Of a DNA stretch of 40,782 bases, positions 1-7,700 are shown in pieces. Origin of the DNA: an uncultured Bacteroidota bacterium (GTDB taxonomy: Bacteria; Bacteroidota; Bacteroidia; Flavobacteriales; Flavobacteriaceae); the NCBI GenBank assembly GCA_902544085.1, contig CACCAP010000008.1, positions 1 through 40,782 on the forward strand, in the 5' to 3' direction. A program made the translations under genes and the position numbers. The first letter of the stretch is position 1; the number at the start of each line of letters is the position of its first letter. The notes beneath the pieces are model-generated. The model saw only the letters and a program-made list of their open reading frames with translations. It was not told where the DNA came from and made no database searches.

Positions 1-2425
1 CGCCAATAATTCTGTCAGTAGCAATAAAACTAAATTCATCTGTATCTGTACCGTCTACAGTACTTGTGTATTTAATTGTACTAGATTGTAATGTTTTTGG
101 CAAGTCATCACTTGTAATTTGAGTCTCACCTTCTTTTAAATTTCCTTTTGTTGGAAGCGCAGTTATGATATAACTTAATTCATCTTCATCAGGATCACTT
201 CCGGTTAGAGTGATGTCAGTTTCAATTTTTTCAGTTACCTCGATTTCAGCAGAATTTGCAACCGGAACATCATTAACGGATTCAATATTAATTGTTACAG
301 TGGCAGATTGACTATCAATACTTCCATCATTTACTTTGAATTTAAATTCATCACTGGTTGCAGTATCTGAGGAACTTGTGTAGACAAGATCAGTAGAGGA
401 TAGAGTTTTTGGTAAATCATCTGCTGTAATGTTATCTCCATTATCACTTAGTAAACCCTGAGAAGGAAGCGTAGTTACAATGTAAGTAATGTCATCACCA
501 TCAGGATCGGAGGCTGTTAATGTAATTGTTTTTGCTGTTTGCTCAACAGCATCGACAGTTTGATCGTTTGCTGCTGGTCGTTGATTAACATTAATTGTAA
601 TTTTAGCTGTATCACTATCAACTATACCATCATTTACCTTAAAAGTAAATGAATCATTTTCTGGGTTGTCATTATTGTATGAAAAAATAACTGACCCGCT
701 ATTTATTGTTTTTGGTAATTCTGACTCTGTAATTTCTGCATCACCATATTTTAGGACACCTTGATTTGGAAGGCTTAGTATTATAAAATTTAATTCGTCT
801 CCATCAGCATCGCTACCTTCCATAACAATTGTGATTTCTTCATTTAAAATTCCATCAATTGTTTTGTCATTTGCAATAGGCATGGTATTATCTAATTGAA
901 TTAGATTATAAATTTTAACAATACCTGAGCCTGTTCCTGTATTTCCTGAGTTGCTTGCATCAGGTGCGGAAACAATTAATTTTGTTCCATCACTGGTCAA
1001 TAGTGCTTGCCAACCCAGCATACCGTTGCTGCCTTGGCTTGCATCAATGATTCCAATATTAACCCAATCATTATCAGACAATTCATATATTTTAACTTTT
1101 CCGTTTCTTTTGCCTGGATCTTTTGTTGATTGGGGAGAACCTATTGCTAGTAGATTGCCGTTGGAGGACAAAGACACCACTCCCGATTCATCATTCTCAT
1201 TTTCACCTTTTATGTCTGATCCAATTTGATCCCAATTGTTTTGATTATCCTGTCTATAAACTCTGACAATTCCTTTATAATTATCATAGAGTGTTGACCC
1301 TACAGCTATGACATCTCCCTCAGATGTCATAGAATTGGAATACATTTGGCTGTTTGGAGGCCCCACTATACCTGAGTTAAGCTGGCTGTAGTTACTTCCA
1401 TTCCAAATCTTCGTATCAATAAAACCAGTATCAGCACCATCCGTCTTCCTTCCAGGTGCACCCGAAGAGAAAGATTTACCATTTCTTGACAAAGAAATCT
1501 CCACACCATTAAAATCATTCACTGAGGATCCGCTTGGGAAAAAATCATCACTTATTTTTTGCCACTTATCATCAATCCATTTGTAGATTCTTAAAGCACC
1601 GGCATTTTCAATATTATCATTATCAATTCTGTAACCACTAACAGCTAATATGTTTCCATCGGCAGATAGTTTAACTCGCCATCCAAAATAGCCCAATTCA
1701 TCTGAGCTAATAATTTCATTTCCAATTTTTTCCCAATTGGAACCGTCAAACTCATAGGTAATAACTTTACCTGCGTGAGTAGCTCCCTCACTATTTCCAT
1801 AAGCCCCTACAGCAAGCCTATTTCCATTTGCTGAGAGAGAAACTGATATACCTAAGCGATCTTCTTTATTTGTACCATTTATATTTTGTCCCTTTTGGTT
1901 CCATGAATTATTTTCTAATGCAAATACTTTCACTTGTCCTGAATTGGTTTCTATGTCACTATTCCTGTAAGCACCAATTGCAAGGGTTTTATGATCTTCA
2001 CTAACTGAGATTGATTGACCAAATTGTTCATTTGGAGTTTTTCCTTCCAGCACATGAGTAGGTTCGAATACTTTTTTAAACTGTTTAAAAACCGTAATGT
2101 AAACACTCTTAATTGAAGAGTCAGCAGTTCCATCATTAACTTTGAAAGTGAACGAGTCAAGACCAGTAAAATTACTATTTGGCGAATATGTAACAATATT
2201 ATTATTAACCTGAATAGTTCCATTGTTTGGTTGAGATAGCACTTCGTATTTTAGCTCATCGTTGAAATCTAAATCAGAACCAATCAGTTTTAATTCTAAC
2301 TGTGTGTTTATTTTGGTTGAATAGTAAAGATCAGTAGCAATCGGGTTGTTATTTTGTGCATTTAAAGAAAAGTTTATAAAAAAAGCAACTAAAAATACAA
2401 TTACATGTTTGATGTTTCTAAACAT
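1..2425 (-). CDS. Secreted FG-GAP/propeller protein with tandem cadherin-like domains, C-terminus beyond the left edge
   Basis: An open frame runs from ATG at 2425 to the left edge (about 808 codons, no stop). Residues 1-23 form a signal peptide (MFRNIKHVIVF..., cleavage near LNA-Q). Residues about 28-110 are one Ig/cadherin-like domain ending in the typical DSFTFKVNDG motif. About 115-505 are beta-propeller-like repeats of the form FGxSVSLSxDGxxLAVGA (seen: FGQSISVSEDHKTLAIGA, LGISVSLSANGNRLAVGA), resembling FG-GAP/integrin-alpha repeats. About 510-808 are three further cadherin-like domains of about 100 residues with calcium-type SDxDGD and FKVNDG motifs. The family is typically an adhesin or polysaccharide-associated surface protein; a type IX secretion signal would be expected at the missing C-terminus, which I cannot see. 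Exact ligand unknown. A shorter in-frame ATG is not needed because the signal peptide starts at 2425. Confidence 0.85.
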   Translation of the reverse strand, partial: MFRNIKHVIVFLVAFFINFSLNAQNNNPIATDLYYSTKINTQLELKLIGSDLDFNDELKYEVLSQPNNGTIQVNNNIVTYSPNSNFTGLDSFTFKVNDGTADSSIKSVYITVFKQFKKVFEPTHVLEGKTPNEQFGQSISVSEDHKTLAIGAYRNSDIETNSGQVKVFALENNSWNQKGQNINGTNKEDRLGISVSLSANGNRLAVGAYGNSEGATHAGKVITYEFDGSNWEKIGNEIISSDELGYFGWRVKLSADGNILAVSGYRIDNDNIENAGALRIYKWIDDKWQKISDDFFPSGSSVNDFNGVEISLSRNGKSFSSGAPGRKTDGADTGFIDTKIWNGSNYSQLNSGIVGPPNSQMYSNSMTSEGDVIAVGSTLYDNYKGIVRVYRQDNQNNWDQIGSDIKGENENDESGVVSLSSNGNLLAIGSPQSTKDPGKRNGKVKIYELSDNDWVNIGIIDASQGSNGMLGWQALLTSDGTKLIVSAPDASNSGNTGTGSGIVKIYNLIQLDNTMPIANDKTIDGILNEEITIVMEGSDADGDELNFIILSLPNQGVLKYGDAEITESELPKTINSGSVIFSYNNDNPENDSFTFKVNDGIVDSDTAKITINVNQRPAANDQTVDAVEQTAKTITLTASDPDGDDITYIVTTLPSQGLLSDNGDNITADDLPKTLSSTDLVYTSSSDTATSDEFKFKVNDGSIDSQSATVTINIESVNDVPVANSAEIEVTEKIETDITLTGSDPDEDELSYIITALPTKGNLKEGETQITSDDLPKTLQSSTIKYTSTVDGTDTDEFSFIATDRIIG
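2..884 (-). repeat. Three tandem cadherin-like domain repeats within the left-edge gene
   Basis: Three consecutive blocks of about 100 codons (about 884-585, 584-277, 276-2) share the same order of motifs: P-(I/A/V)-A-N at the start, SDxDGDE/D-L-x-(F/Y)-I-(I/V) in the middle, (D/E)LPKT then a strand, and (E/D)FxFKxNDG near the end. This is protein-level tandem duplication; the third block is cut by the window edge, so the array may continue. Confidence 0.75.
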
Positions 2426-2438
2426 TACATGAATGTAA

Positions 2439-2469
2439 GAAAACTATTTGACATTGATTAATTGTTCAA
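2439..2469 (-). promoter_or_regulatory. Candidate promoter of the left-edge adhesin gene
   Basis: On the minus strand TAGTTTTC (2446-2439) matches the Bacteroidota -7 box TAnnTTTG at all but the last base, and TTG (2469-2467) lies 20 bases upstream as a partial -33 element. The start codon is 13 bases below the box. It lies inside the end of the preceding pepP gene and the 32-base gap. Confidence 0.3.
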
Positions 2470-3753
2470 TTTCATCAACGATTCTATGTGATCAATTTCA
2501 ATTGGAATTTCACCCATAAGATTTGTTGGATTTCCTGAACTGTTTATTACAACATCATCTTCAAGCCTTACTCCAAACCCTTCTTCCATTATATAGATTC
2601 CTGGTTCTACTGTTAATACATTGTTTTTTTCAAAAGGAATTTTCAAATCACAATAATCATGAGTGTCTAAGCCCAAATGATGAGATGTGCCATGACTAAA
2701 GTATTTTTTATAAGCAGGTCTTTGTTTAGTTTCATTTTGAATATCCGATTTGTCGAGCAATCTAATTCTTAAAAGTTCCGATGTCATTATTTTGCCAACT
2801 TCTTTGTGATACTCAGCCCACAGAACACCTGGTCTGAGTAGTTTTGTAACTTCATTTTTAACATTTAAAACAGCATTATAAACTGTCTTTTGTCTTTCAC
2901 TAAATCTTCCACTAACCGGAATAGTTCGAGTCATGTCACTAGAATAATTCGCATATTCAGCACCAACATCCATTAGGATAATTTCTCCGTCAAGACATTG
3001 CTTGTTGTTTTTTATATAGTGCAGATAATTAGAGTTTTTTCCAGATGCTATTATCGGTGTATAAGCAAATCTTTTTGATCTATTTTTTAAAAATTCGTGA
3101 GAGAATTCAGCTTCAATTTCATATTCCCAAACACCAGGTTTTACAAACCCTAGGACTCTTTCAAATCCTTTCTTAGTTATGTCACATGCCCTTTTAATAA
3201 GGCTTAATTCAATTTCATCTTTGACAGATCTTTGATATTGTAGAATTGGATTACTCTTTTTAAAACTTAAACCACCAAAATTTTTGAGTTTTTCAATAAA
3301 ACGATCCTCTCTAGTTTGGGTTTCAACTTTCTGTCTATAGTGTTCGTTAGTATTTATGTAAACGTGGTCAGCTTCTTTCAATATTTTACTTAAAATTTCA
3401 TCAAATTCCCCAAGCCAATGAACATTTTTTATACCAGAAATTTTAAAAGCGTCAGATTGGGTTAATTTCTCTCCTTCCCAATGCACAATATGATCATTTG
3501 TTTCTCTGATAAAAAGAATTTCCTTAAAATTCTCGTTTAACGAATCTGGAAATAATACTAATATACTTTCCTCTTGGTCGATTCCGCTTAAGTAAAATAT
3601 ATCTCTGTGTTGTTCGAAAGGAAGTGTTGAGTCTGCACTTACGGGATAAATGTCATTAGAATTAAAAAAAGCAACGCTATTTTGTTCTAGTTTATTTATA
3701 AAATTTTTGCGATTTTTAATAAAAAGATTGGTATCAATTTTATCGTATTTCAT
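2458..3753 (-). CDS. pepP: Xaa-Pro aminopeptidase (aminopeptidase P, M24B metallopeptidase)
   Basis: 431 residues, full length for the family. Residues 1-150 form the AMP_N domain; residues about 170-425 are the pita-bread M24 catalytic domain. The five metal ligands can be read: D262 (MDVGAEY), D273 (SSDMTRT), H358 (HGTSHHLGLDTHD), E383 (TVEPGIY) and E398 (VRLEDD). It releases the N-terminal residue from peptides with proline at position 2, with two bound divalent metals (usually Mn), in the cytoplasm. No signal peptide is seen. It is followed after 32 bases by the adhesin gene on the same strand and is divergent from the BNR gene (35-base gap), but no functional link is evident. Identification is firm; in vivo substrates are inferred from the family only. 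Confidence 0.92.
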   Translation of the reverse strand: MKYDKIDTNLFIKNRKNFINKLEQNSVAFFNSNDIYPVSADSTLPFEQHRDIFYLSGIDQEESILVLFPDSLNENFKEILFIRETNDHIVHWEGEKLTQSDAFKISGIKNVHWLGEFDEILSKILKEADHVYINTNEHYRQKVETQTREDRFIEKLKNFGGLSFKKSNPILQYQRSVKDEIELSLIKRACDITKKGFERVLGFVKPGVWEYEIEAEFSHEFLKNRSKRFAYTPIIASGKNSNYLHYIKNNKQCLDGEIILMDVGAEYANYSSDMTRTIPVSGRFSERQKTVYNAVLNVKNEVTKLLRPGVLWAEYHKEVGKIMTSELLRIRLLDKSDIQNETKQRPAYKKYFSHGTSHHLGLDTHDYCDLKIPFEKNNVLTVEPGIYIMEEGFGVRLEDDVVINSSGNPTNLMGEIPIEIDHIESLMKLNN

Positions 3754-3770
3754 TGTAGTATGATATCAAT

Positions 3771-3778
3771 CAAATTTA
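3771..3778 (-). promoter_or_regulatory. Candidate -7 box for pepP
   Basis: Minus-strand TAAATTTG is an exact match to TAnnTTTG, 17 bases before the pepP ATG. No good TTTG is found 19-20 bases further upstream, so this is a half-supported promoter. Confidence 0.35.
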
Positions 3779-3788
3779 ACAAATTAAA

Positions 3789-6617
3789 ATGATGAAAAAT
3801 TTAACACTAATCTTCTTTATATTTTCTTTACTTTCTTATTCTCAAAATAATTTTACATCAGCCAGATCAATTGAAATTTCTGAAAATAATTATGAAGAAC
3901 AACTAAGAAGCTCAATTGTAAAAAATATTGAATTGACTAATATTGGTCCAAGTGTAATGAGCGGTAGGGTCACAGACTTGGAGGTTAACCCTAACAATCC
4001 CACTGAGTTTTATGTTGCTTATGCTTCGGGAGGTTTGTGGCACACAAAAAATAATGGTACCACTTTTAGCCCAATAATGGATAATAGTATGACACAAAAC
4101 ATTGGTGATTTTGCAATTGATTGGAAATCAAATTCTATTTACGTCGGTACTGGGGAGAGTAACTCATCAAGATCTTCTTACCCTGGAATAGGAATCATAA
4201 AATCTAATGATAATGGCAGTACTTGGTCTAATATAGGACTTAGAGACTCTCATCACATAAGCAGAGTTTTGGTAAATCCTAATAATGAAAACCATCTAGT
4301 TGTTGCTGTCATTGGACATTTGTATACAAAAAATAAACAGAGAGGAATTTTTACATCTTTTGATAATGGTAAAACCTGGGAAAAGTCATTATTTATCAAT
4401 GATCACACAGGCGCCATAGATCTAGTTGTTGATCCAGAAAATTTTGACATTCAGTATGCAGCTTTTTGGGAAAGGGAAAGAAAAGCATGGAACTTTATTG
4501 GAAGTGGTGATAATTCGGGTATATATAAATCGATAGATGGTGGAAAAAACTGGGAGCTTATAACAACAAAAAGCTCTGGCTTTCCTACTGGCGATGGTGT
4601 TGGTAGAATCGGTTTATCAATTTTTAATTCATCTATTATTTATGCAGTTTTGGACAATCAGTTTAGAAGGCCAGCTGTTGAGAAAAAAACCAAATTGAGC
4701 AGATTGGATTTTAAAAATATGTCAAAATCAGACTTTTTGAAATTGGAGGATAACGAATTAAAAGCATTTATTAGTCAAAACAATTTTCCAAAGGAAAATG
4801 ATTTGGAAAACATAAAAACAAGAATTCAAAAAGATGAGTTATATCCAAATGATATTTACAAATTTTTAACCGATGCAAATGCTGAGCTTTTTGATTCAGC
4901 TGTTATTGGTGCGGAAGTTTACAAGTCTGTAGATGCTGGAAAGACTTGGAAAAAAATGAATGAAGATTATTTGGATGGAGTATATAGTAGTTATGGATAT
5001 TATTTTGGAAGAATTCATGTATCACCTGTTGACTCTGAACAAATTTATATTTATGGCGTTCCTTTATTAAAATCAAATGATTCAGGAAAAACCTTCTCTG
5101 ATATTGGAGCAAGTAATGTTCATGTTGATCACCACGATTTATGGATAAACCCAAATGACAATAATCATCTTGTTTTAGGAAACGATGGTGGGGTTAACAT
5201 TTCCTACGATCAGGGAGATAACTGGATTAAACTTAATCAACCATCTGTTGGCCAATTTTATTCTATTAATGTAGATAATTCAGAACCTTACAATGTGTAC
5301 GGCGGATTGCAAGACAATGGCGTATGGATGGCAAGTAATAATTCAGTTGAGTCACCATATTGGTATGAATCAGGTCACAATAACTGGACTAAAATAATGG
5401 GAGGAGATGGAATGCAAATTCAGATTGACAAACGAAACAACAACATTGTTTATACTGGTCTTCAATTTGGAAATTATTATAGACTAGATTTAGAGAATGA
5501 GAGCAGAAAAAATATTAAACCTCGCCATAAACTTGGTCAGTCACCGCTTAGATTTAATTGGCAAACACCTATTCTTATTTCAAAGCACAACCAAGACATT
5601 ATATATTTCGGAAGTAATAAATTGCATAGATCCCTGGACAAAGGAAATAATTGGGATGAGATTTCAGATGATTTAACTAATGGTGGATTAAAAGGAAACG
5701 TTCCTTATGGAACTATAACTACTTTAGATGAATCAACCCATGAGTTTGGAAAAATCGTTGTTGGAACTGATGATGGAAATATTATTTTAACTCAAGATTC
5801 TGGTACTAATTGGAAGCCAATTAATAATGGTCTACCATCAAGCTTGTGGGTTAGTAGAGTTATTTTTTCAAATCATAATGAAAACAGGATATATGCTTCT
5901 TTCAACGGATACAGGTTGAATAACTTTGAACCGCACTTATATGCAAGTGATGATAATGGAAACACCTGGAATAAAATCTCATCAAATCTTCCCTTGTCAC
6001 CAATTAACGTCATTAGGGAAGATATAAAAGATGAAAGAATTTTATACGTGGGTACTGATAATGGGCTTTTTATTTCTTTTGATTTAGGCTTGAATTGGCA
6101 TCCTTTTTCATCAAATTTACCAAGAGTTGCTATTCATGATCTTGTCATACAAAATGAAAAAAACGAATTGATTGTAGGAACTCATGGAAGATCTATCTAT
6201 AAATTAAATCTCGAATTATTTTCAAAGTTCAATAAACTTCATAAATCATCAAGTTCATTTACAGTTTTAAAATTAGATGAACCAAAATATTCAAGCTTTT
6301 GGGGATCTAAAAGAAATTATACAACTGACATTTACAGTTCAGAGATAAGTGTTCATATTTACAGCTCGACTAGTCAAATTTTAAATTATCAAGTCTTAAA
6401 TAAGAATTCCAAATTTTTAAATGGTGGTAAAATTGAACTTGACAAAGGTTTCAATACCATAAATTTACCCACTTTTATTGATTCAAATTTGAGTTTAAAA
6501 CAAATCAAAAAAATAGGTTTTGAGGTAAAGAATTATGATGATGGAAAAACTTATTTAAACAAAGGAAAATATATTTTAAAAATTGAAAACAAAACTATAG
6601 ACTTTTCAGTGAATTAG
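3789..6617 (+). CDS. Secreted BNR/Asp-box beta-propeller protein, sortilin (VPS10)-like
   Basis: 942 residues. Residues 1-18 are a signal peptide (MMKNLTLIFFIFSLLSYS then QNN). At least ten Asp-box motifs S/T-x-D-x-G-x-x-W/F are spread along the chain, for example SNDNGSTW, SFDNGKTW, SIDGGKNW, SVDAGKTW, SNDSGKTF, SYDQGDNW, SLDKGNNW, TQDSGTNW, SDDNGNTW and SFDLGLNW, enough for two large propellers as in VPS10/sortilin-type and glycosyl-hydrolase-like proteins of Bacteroidota. A charged alpha-helical insertion (about residues 300-365) separates early repeats. The C-terminal 120 residues form a beta-rich domain without an obvious sorting motif. No sialidase catalytic Arg/Tyr set was recognised, so an enzymatic role should not be assumed; binding or scaffolding at the surface is equally possible. 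Two consecutive ATGs (3789, 3792) are possible starts. Confidence 0.8.
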   Translation: MMKNLTLIFFIFSLLSYSQNNFTSARSIEISENNYEEQLRSSIVKNIELTNIGPSVMSGRVTDLEVNPNNPTEFYVAYASGGLWHTKNNGTTFSPIMDNSMTQNIGDFAIDWKSNSIYVGTGESNSSRSSYPGIGIIKSNDNGSTWSNIGLRDSHHISRVLVNPNNENHLVVAVIGHLYTKNKQRGIFTSFDNGKTWEKSLFINDHTGAIDLVVDPENFDIQYAAFWERERKAWNFIGSGDNSGIYKSIDGGKNWELITTKSSGFPTGDGVGRIGLSIFNSSIIYAVLDNQFRRPAVEKKTKLSRLDFKNMSKSDFLKLEDNELKAFISQNNFPKENDLENIKTRIQKDELYPNDIYKFLTDANAELFDSAVIGAEVYKSVDAGKTWKKMNEDYLDGVYSSYGYYFGRIHVSPVDSEQIYIYGVPLLKSNDSGKTFSDIGASNVHVDHHDLWINPNDNNHLVLGNDGGVNISYDQGDNWIKLNQPSVGQFYSINVDNSEPYNVYGGLQDNGVWMASNNSVESPYWYESGHNNWTKIMGGDGMQIQIDKRNNNIVYTGLQFGNYYRLDLENESRKNIKPRHKLGQSPLRFNWQTPILISKHNQDIIYFGSNKLHRSLDKGNNWDEISDDLTNGGLKGNVPYGTITTLDESTHEFGKIVVGTDDGNIILTQDSGTNWKPINNGLPSSLWVSRVIFSNHNENRIYASFNGYRLNNFEPHLYASDDNGNTWNKISSNLPLSPINVIREDIKDERILYVGTDNGLFISFDLGLNWHPFSSNLPRVAIHDLVIQNEKNELIVGTHGRSIYKLNLELFSKFNKLHKSSSSFTVLKLDEPKYSSFWGSKRNYTTDIYSSEISVHIYSSTSQILNYQVLNKNSKFLNGGKIELDKGFNTINLPTFIDSNLSLKQIKKIGFEVKNYDDGKTYLNKGKYILKIENKTIDFSVN

Positions 6618-6624
6618 GGCATAT

Positions 6625-6643
6625 TATTTGTTTGTAACAAATA
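6625..6643 (+). promoter_or_regulatory. 8-bp inverted repeat over the sdhC -33 region (operator or hairpin)
   Basis: TATTTGTT-TGT-AACAAATA is a perfect 8-bp inverted repeat with a 3-base spacer. It begins 8 bases after the BNR gene stop and covers the TTTG -33 element of the sdhC promoter. It could be a repressor or activator site for sdhCAB or a weak A/T hairpin ending the BNR transcript; no T-run follows directly, which favours an operator. Confidence 0.4.
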
Positions 6644-6658
6644 CGTAAATTAATTTTG
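6627..6658 (+). promoter_or_regulatory. sdhCAB promoter, Bacteroidota consensus
   Basis: TTTG (6627-6630), 20-base spacer, TAATTTTG (6651-6658): a full match to TTTG-N19/20-TAnnTTTG. The -7 box ends only 4 bases before the sdhC ATG at 6663, so transcription would begin within a few bases of the start codon and the mRNA would be leaderless or nearly so. Confidence 0.65.
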
Positions 6659-6662
6659 TTAT

Positions 6663-7325
6663 ATGCTAAAAAAACTATTTAATTCATCCATAGGCCGTAA
6701 AATTGCTATGGCATTATCCGGTATTTTTTTAATTGTTTTTTTAACCCAACATTTTTTAATCAATATTACTTCTGTGTTTAGTGAAAGTTTATTCAATTGG
6801 CTTTCTCACTTTATGGGCACAAATCCATTGGTTCAATTTGTACTTCAGCCAATACTGATTGCCGGTGTCCTTTTTCATTTTGTTATGGGTTTTATTTTAG
6901 ACTATCAAAACAGAAAAGCAAGACCAGTGAACTATGCTGTTTTTAAAGGATCCAAAAATTCATTGATGGTTTCAAGGTATATGATTTTATCTGGTACGGT
7001 TATCTTATCTTTTTTAGCATTACATTTTTATGATTTTTGGATCCCAGAAATGGAATACAAGTACATTGAGTTTAAGCCTGATGATCCAAATAGATATCAC
7101 CACGAGTTAGTAGAGAAATTTCAAAACCCTTTAAAAGTAGGTTTTTATTGTGTCTCATTTATATTTTTAGCCTTGCATTTAGTCCATGGATTGGCATCAT
7201 CAACCCAATCTTTAGGAACAAACAATAAATATTCCTCATTGATTAAAAGAATTAGTTATTCATTTGGTATAGTTGTTCCGCTTGGCTTTTGTTTCATTGC
7301 CATCTATCATTTTTTGTCCCATTAA
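6663..7325 (+). CDS. sdhC: Succinate dehydrogenase cytochrome b558 subunit
   Basis: 220 residues with five hydrophobic segments (about 13-35, 55-80, 100-122, 158-180, 195-217), the layout of the single-chain di-haem b558 membrane anchor found in Bacteroidota and Bacillus-type (type B) succinate:quinone oxidoreductases. The N-terminal SSIGRKIAMALSGIFL stretch and histidines in each helix (for example LTQHF, LFHFV, LALHF, LALHLVHG) are typical haem-ligand regions of the family. It anchors SdhA/SdhB to the inner membrane and passes electrons to menaquinone. It is the first gene of sdhCAB. The gap to the next gene (81 bases) plus the extra N-terminal stretch of SdhA is unusually long for this operon. 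Confidence 0.93.
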   Translation: MLKKLFNSSIGRKIAMALSGIFLIVFLTQHFLINITSVFSESLFNWLSHFMGTNPLVQFVLQPILIAGVLFHFVMGFILDYQNRKARPVNYAVFKGSKNSLMVSRYMILSGTVILSFLALHFYDFWIPEMEYKYIEFKPDDPNRYHHELVEKFQNPLKVGFYCVSFIFLALHLVHGLASSTQSLGTNNKYSSLIKRISYSFGIVVPLGFCFIAIYHFLSH

Positions 7326-7347
7326 AAAATTAAAATAATTTTTAATG
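7320..7347 (+). other. A/T-rich hairpin over the sdhC stop
   Basis: CATTAAAAA (7320-7328) and TTTTTAATG (7339-7347) form a perfect 9-bp stem with a 10-base loop, overlapping the sdhC stop codon. It could slow transcription or protect the sdhC 3' end, but pure A/T stems are frequent in such DNA, so function is uncertain. Confidence 0.3.
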
Positions 7348-7356
7348 TGTTATAAT
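7345..7356 (+). repeat. 12-bp direct repeat, copy 1 (ATGTGTTATAAT)
   Basis: ATGTGTTATAAT at 7345-7356 recurs exactly at 7382-7393, start-to-start distance 37 bases. Both copies lie in the 81-base gap between sdhC and the extended sdhA frame. Confidence 0.75.
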
Positions 7357-7361
7357 TTGTA

Positions 7362-7369
7362 TATCTTTG
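7362..7369 (+). promoter_or_regulatory. Candidate -7 box inside the sdhC-sdhA gap
   Basis: TATCTTTG is an exact match to TAnnTTTG and lies between the two direct repeats, 37 bases before the GTG at 7407. A -33 TTTG is not evident (TTTA at 7341 with a 17-base spacer). If active, sdhA would have a promoter separate from that of sdhC. Confidence 0.35.
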
Positions 7370-7381
7370 ACAGGTAAAAAG

Positions 7382-7393
7382 ATGTGTTATAAT
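7382..7393 (+). repeat. 12-bp direct repeat, copy 2 (ATGTGTTATAAT)
   Basis: Second exact copy, ending 13 bases before the GTG start of the extended sdhA frame. With copy 1 it brackets the candidate -7 box. Short direct repeats of this kind are what integrase Arm domains bind, which is relevant given the N-terminal domain of the following gene. Confidence 0.75.
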
Positions 7394-7406
7394 AATTTTC
7401 ATTTTT

Positions 7407-7700
7407 GTGAAAAAAGTTACTTATTCTCTTAATTATAGAAAACCAAAAAACCAATACACCAATAATGACGAATTGGTAGTCTGCTTGAGATATTATCACT
7501 CAATCGGCAATGGTAAATACAAAGTCACTAAAAAGAGTACTGGGATAAAGTGTAAGCTTGTTGATTGGGATTCAGATTGGCATAAATCTATAAATAGACA
7601 CCCTATAAAATCATCTGATCCTGATTACCTTGAAAAGAATCGTTTACTTAAAAATCTATCTGTAGAGCTGCATGCTGATGCTAAAAATATAAAAATTTCT
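7407..7700 (+). other. Segment encoding the Arm-DNA-binding-like extension of SdhA
   Basis: 98 codons without a stop in the sdhA frame. The pattern (short beta strands, S-T-G-I-K, D-W-D, then a charged helix) resembles the Arm domain at the N-terminus of Bacteroidota site-specific integrases, but no SAM-like or catalytic recombinase domain (R-H-R-Y) follows. Assuming about 70 % A+T, roughly 8 stops would be expected by chance over this length, so the frame looks either maintained or recently acquired. Confidence 0.6.

Noticed and set aside
951..1229. Plus-strand 92-residue frame
   Set aside because: Antisense to the continuous adhesin frame, which has a signal peptide and domain repeats over the same bases.
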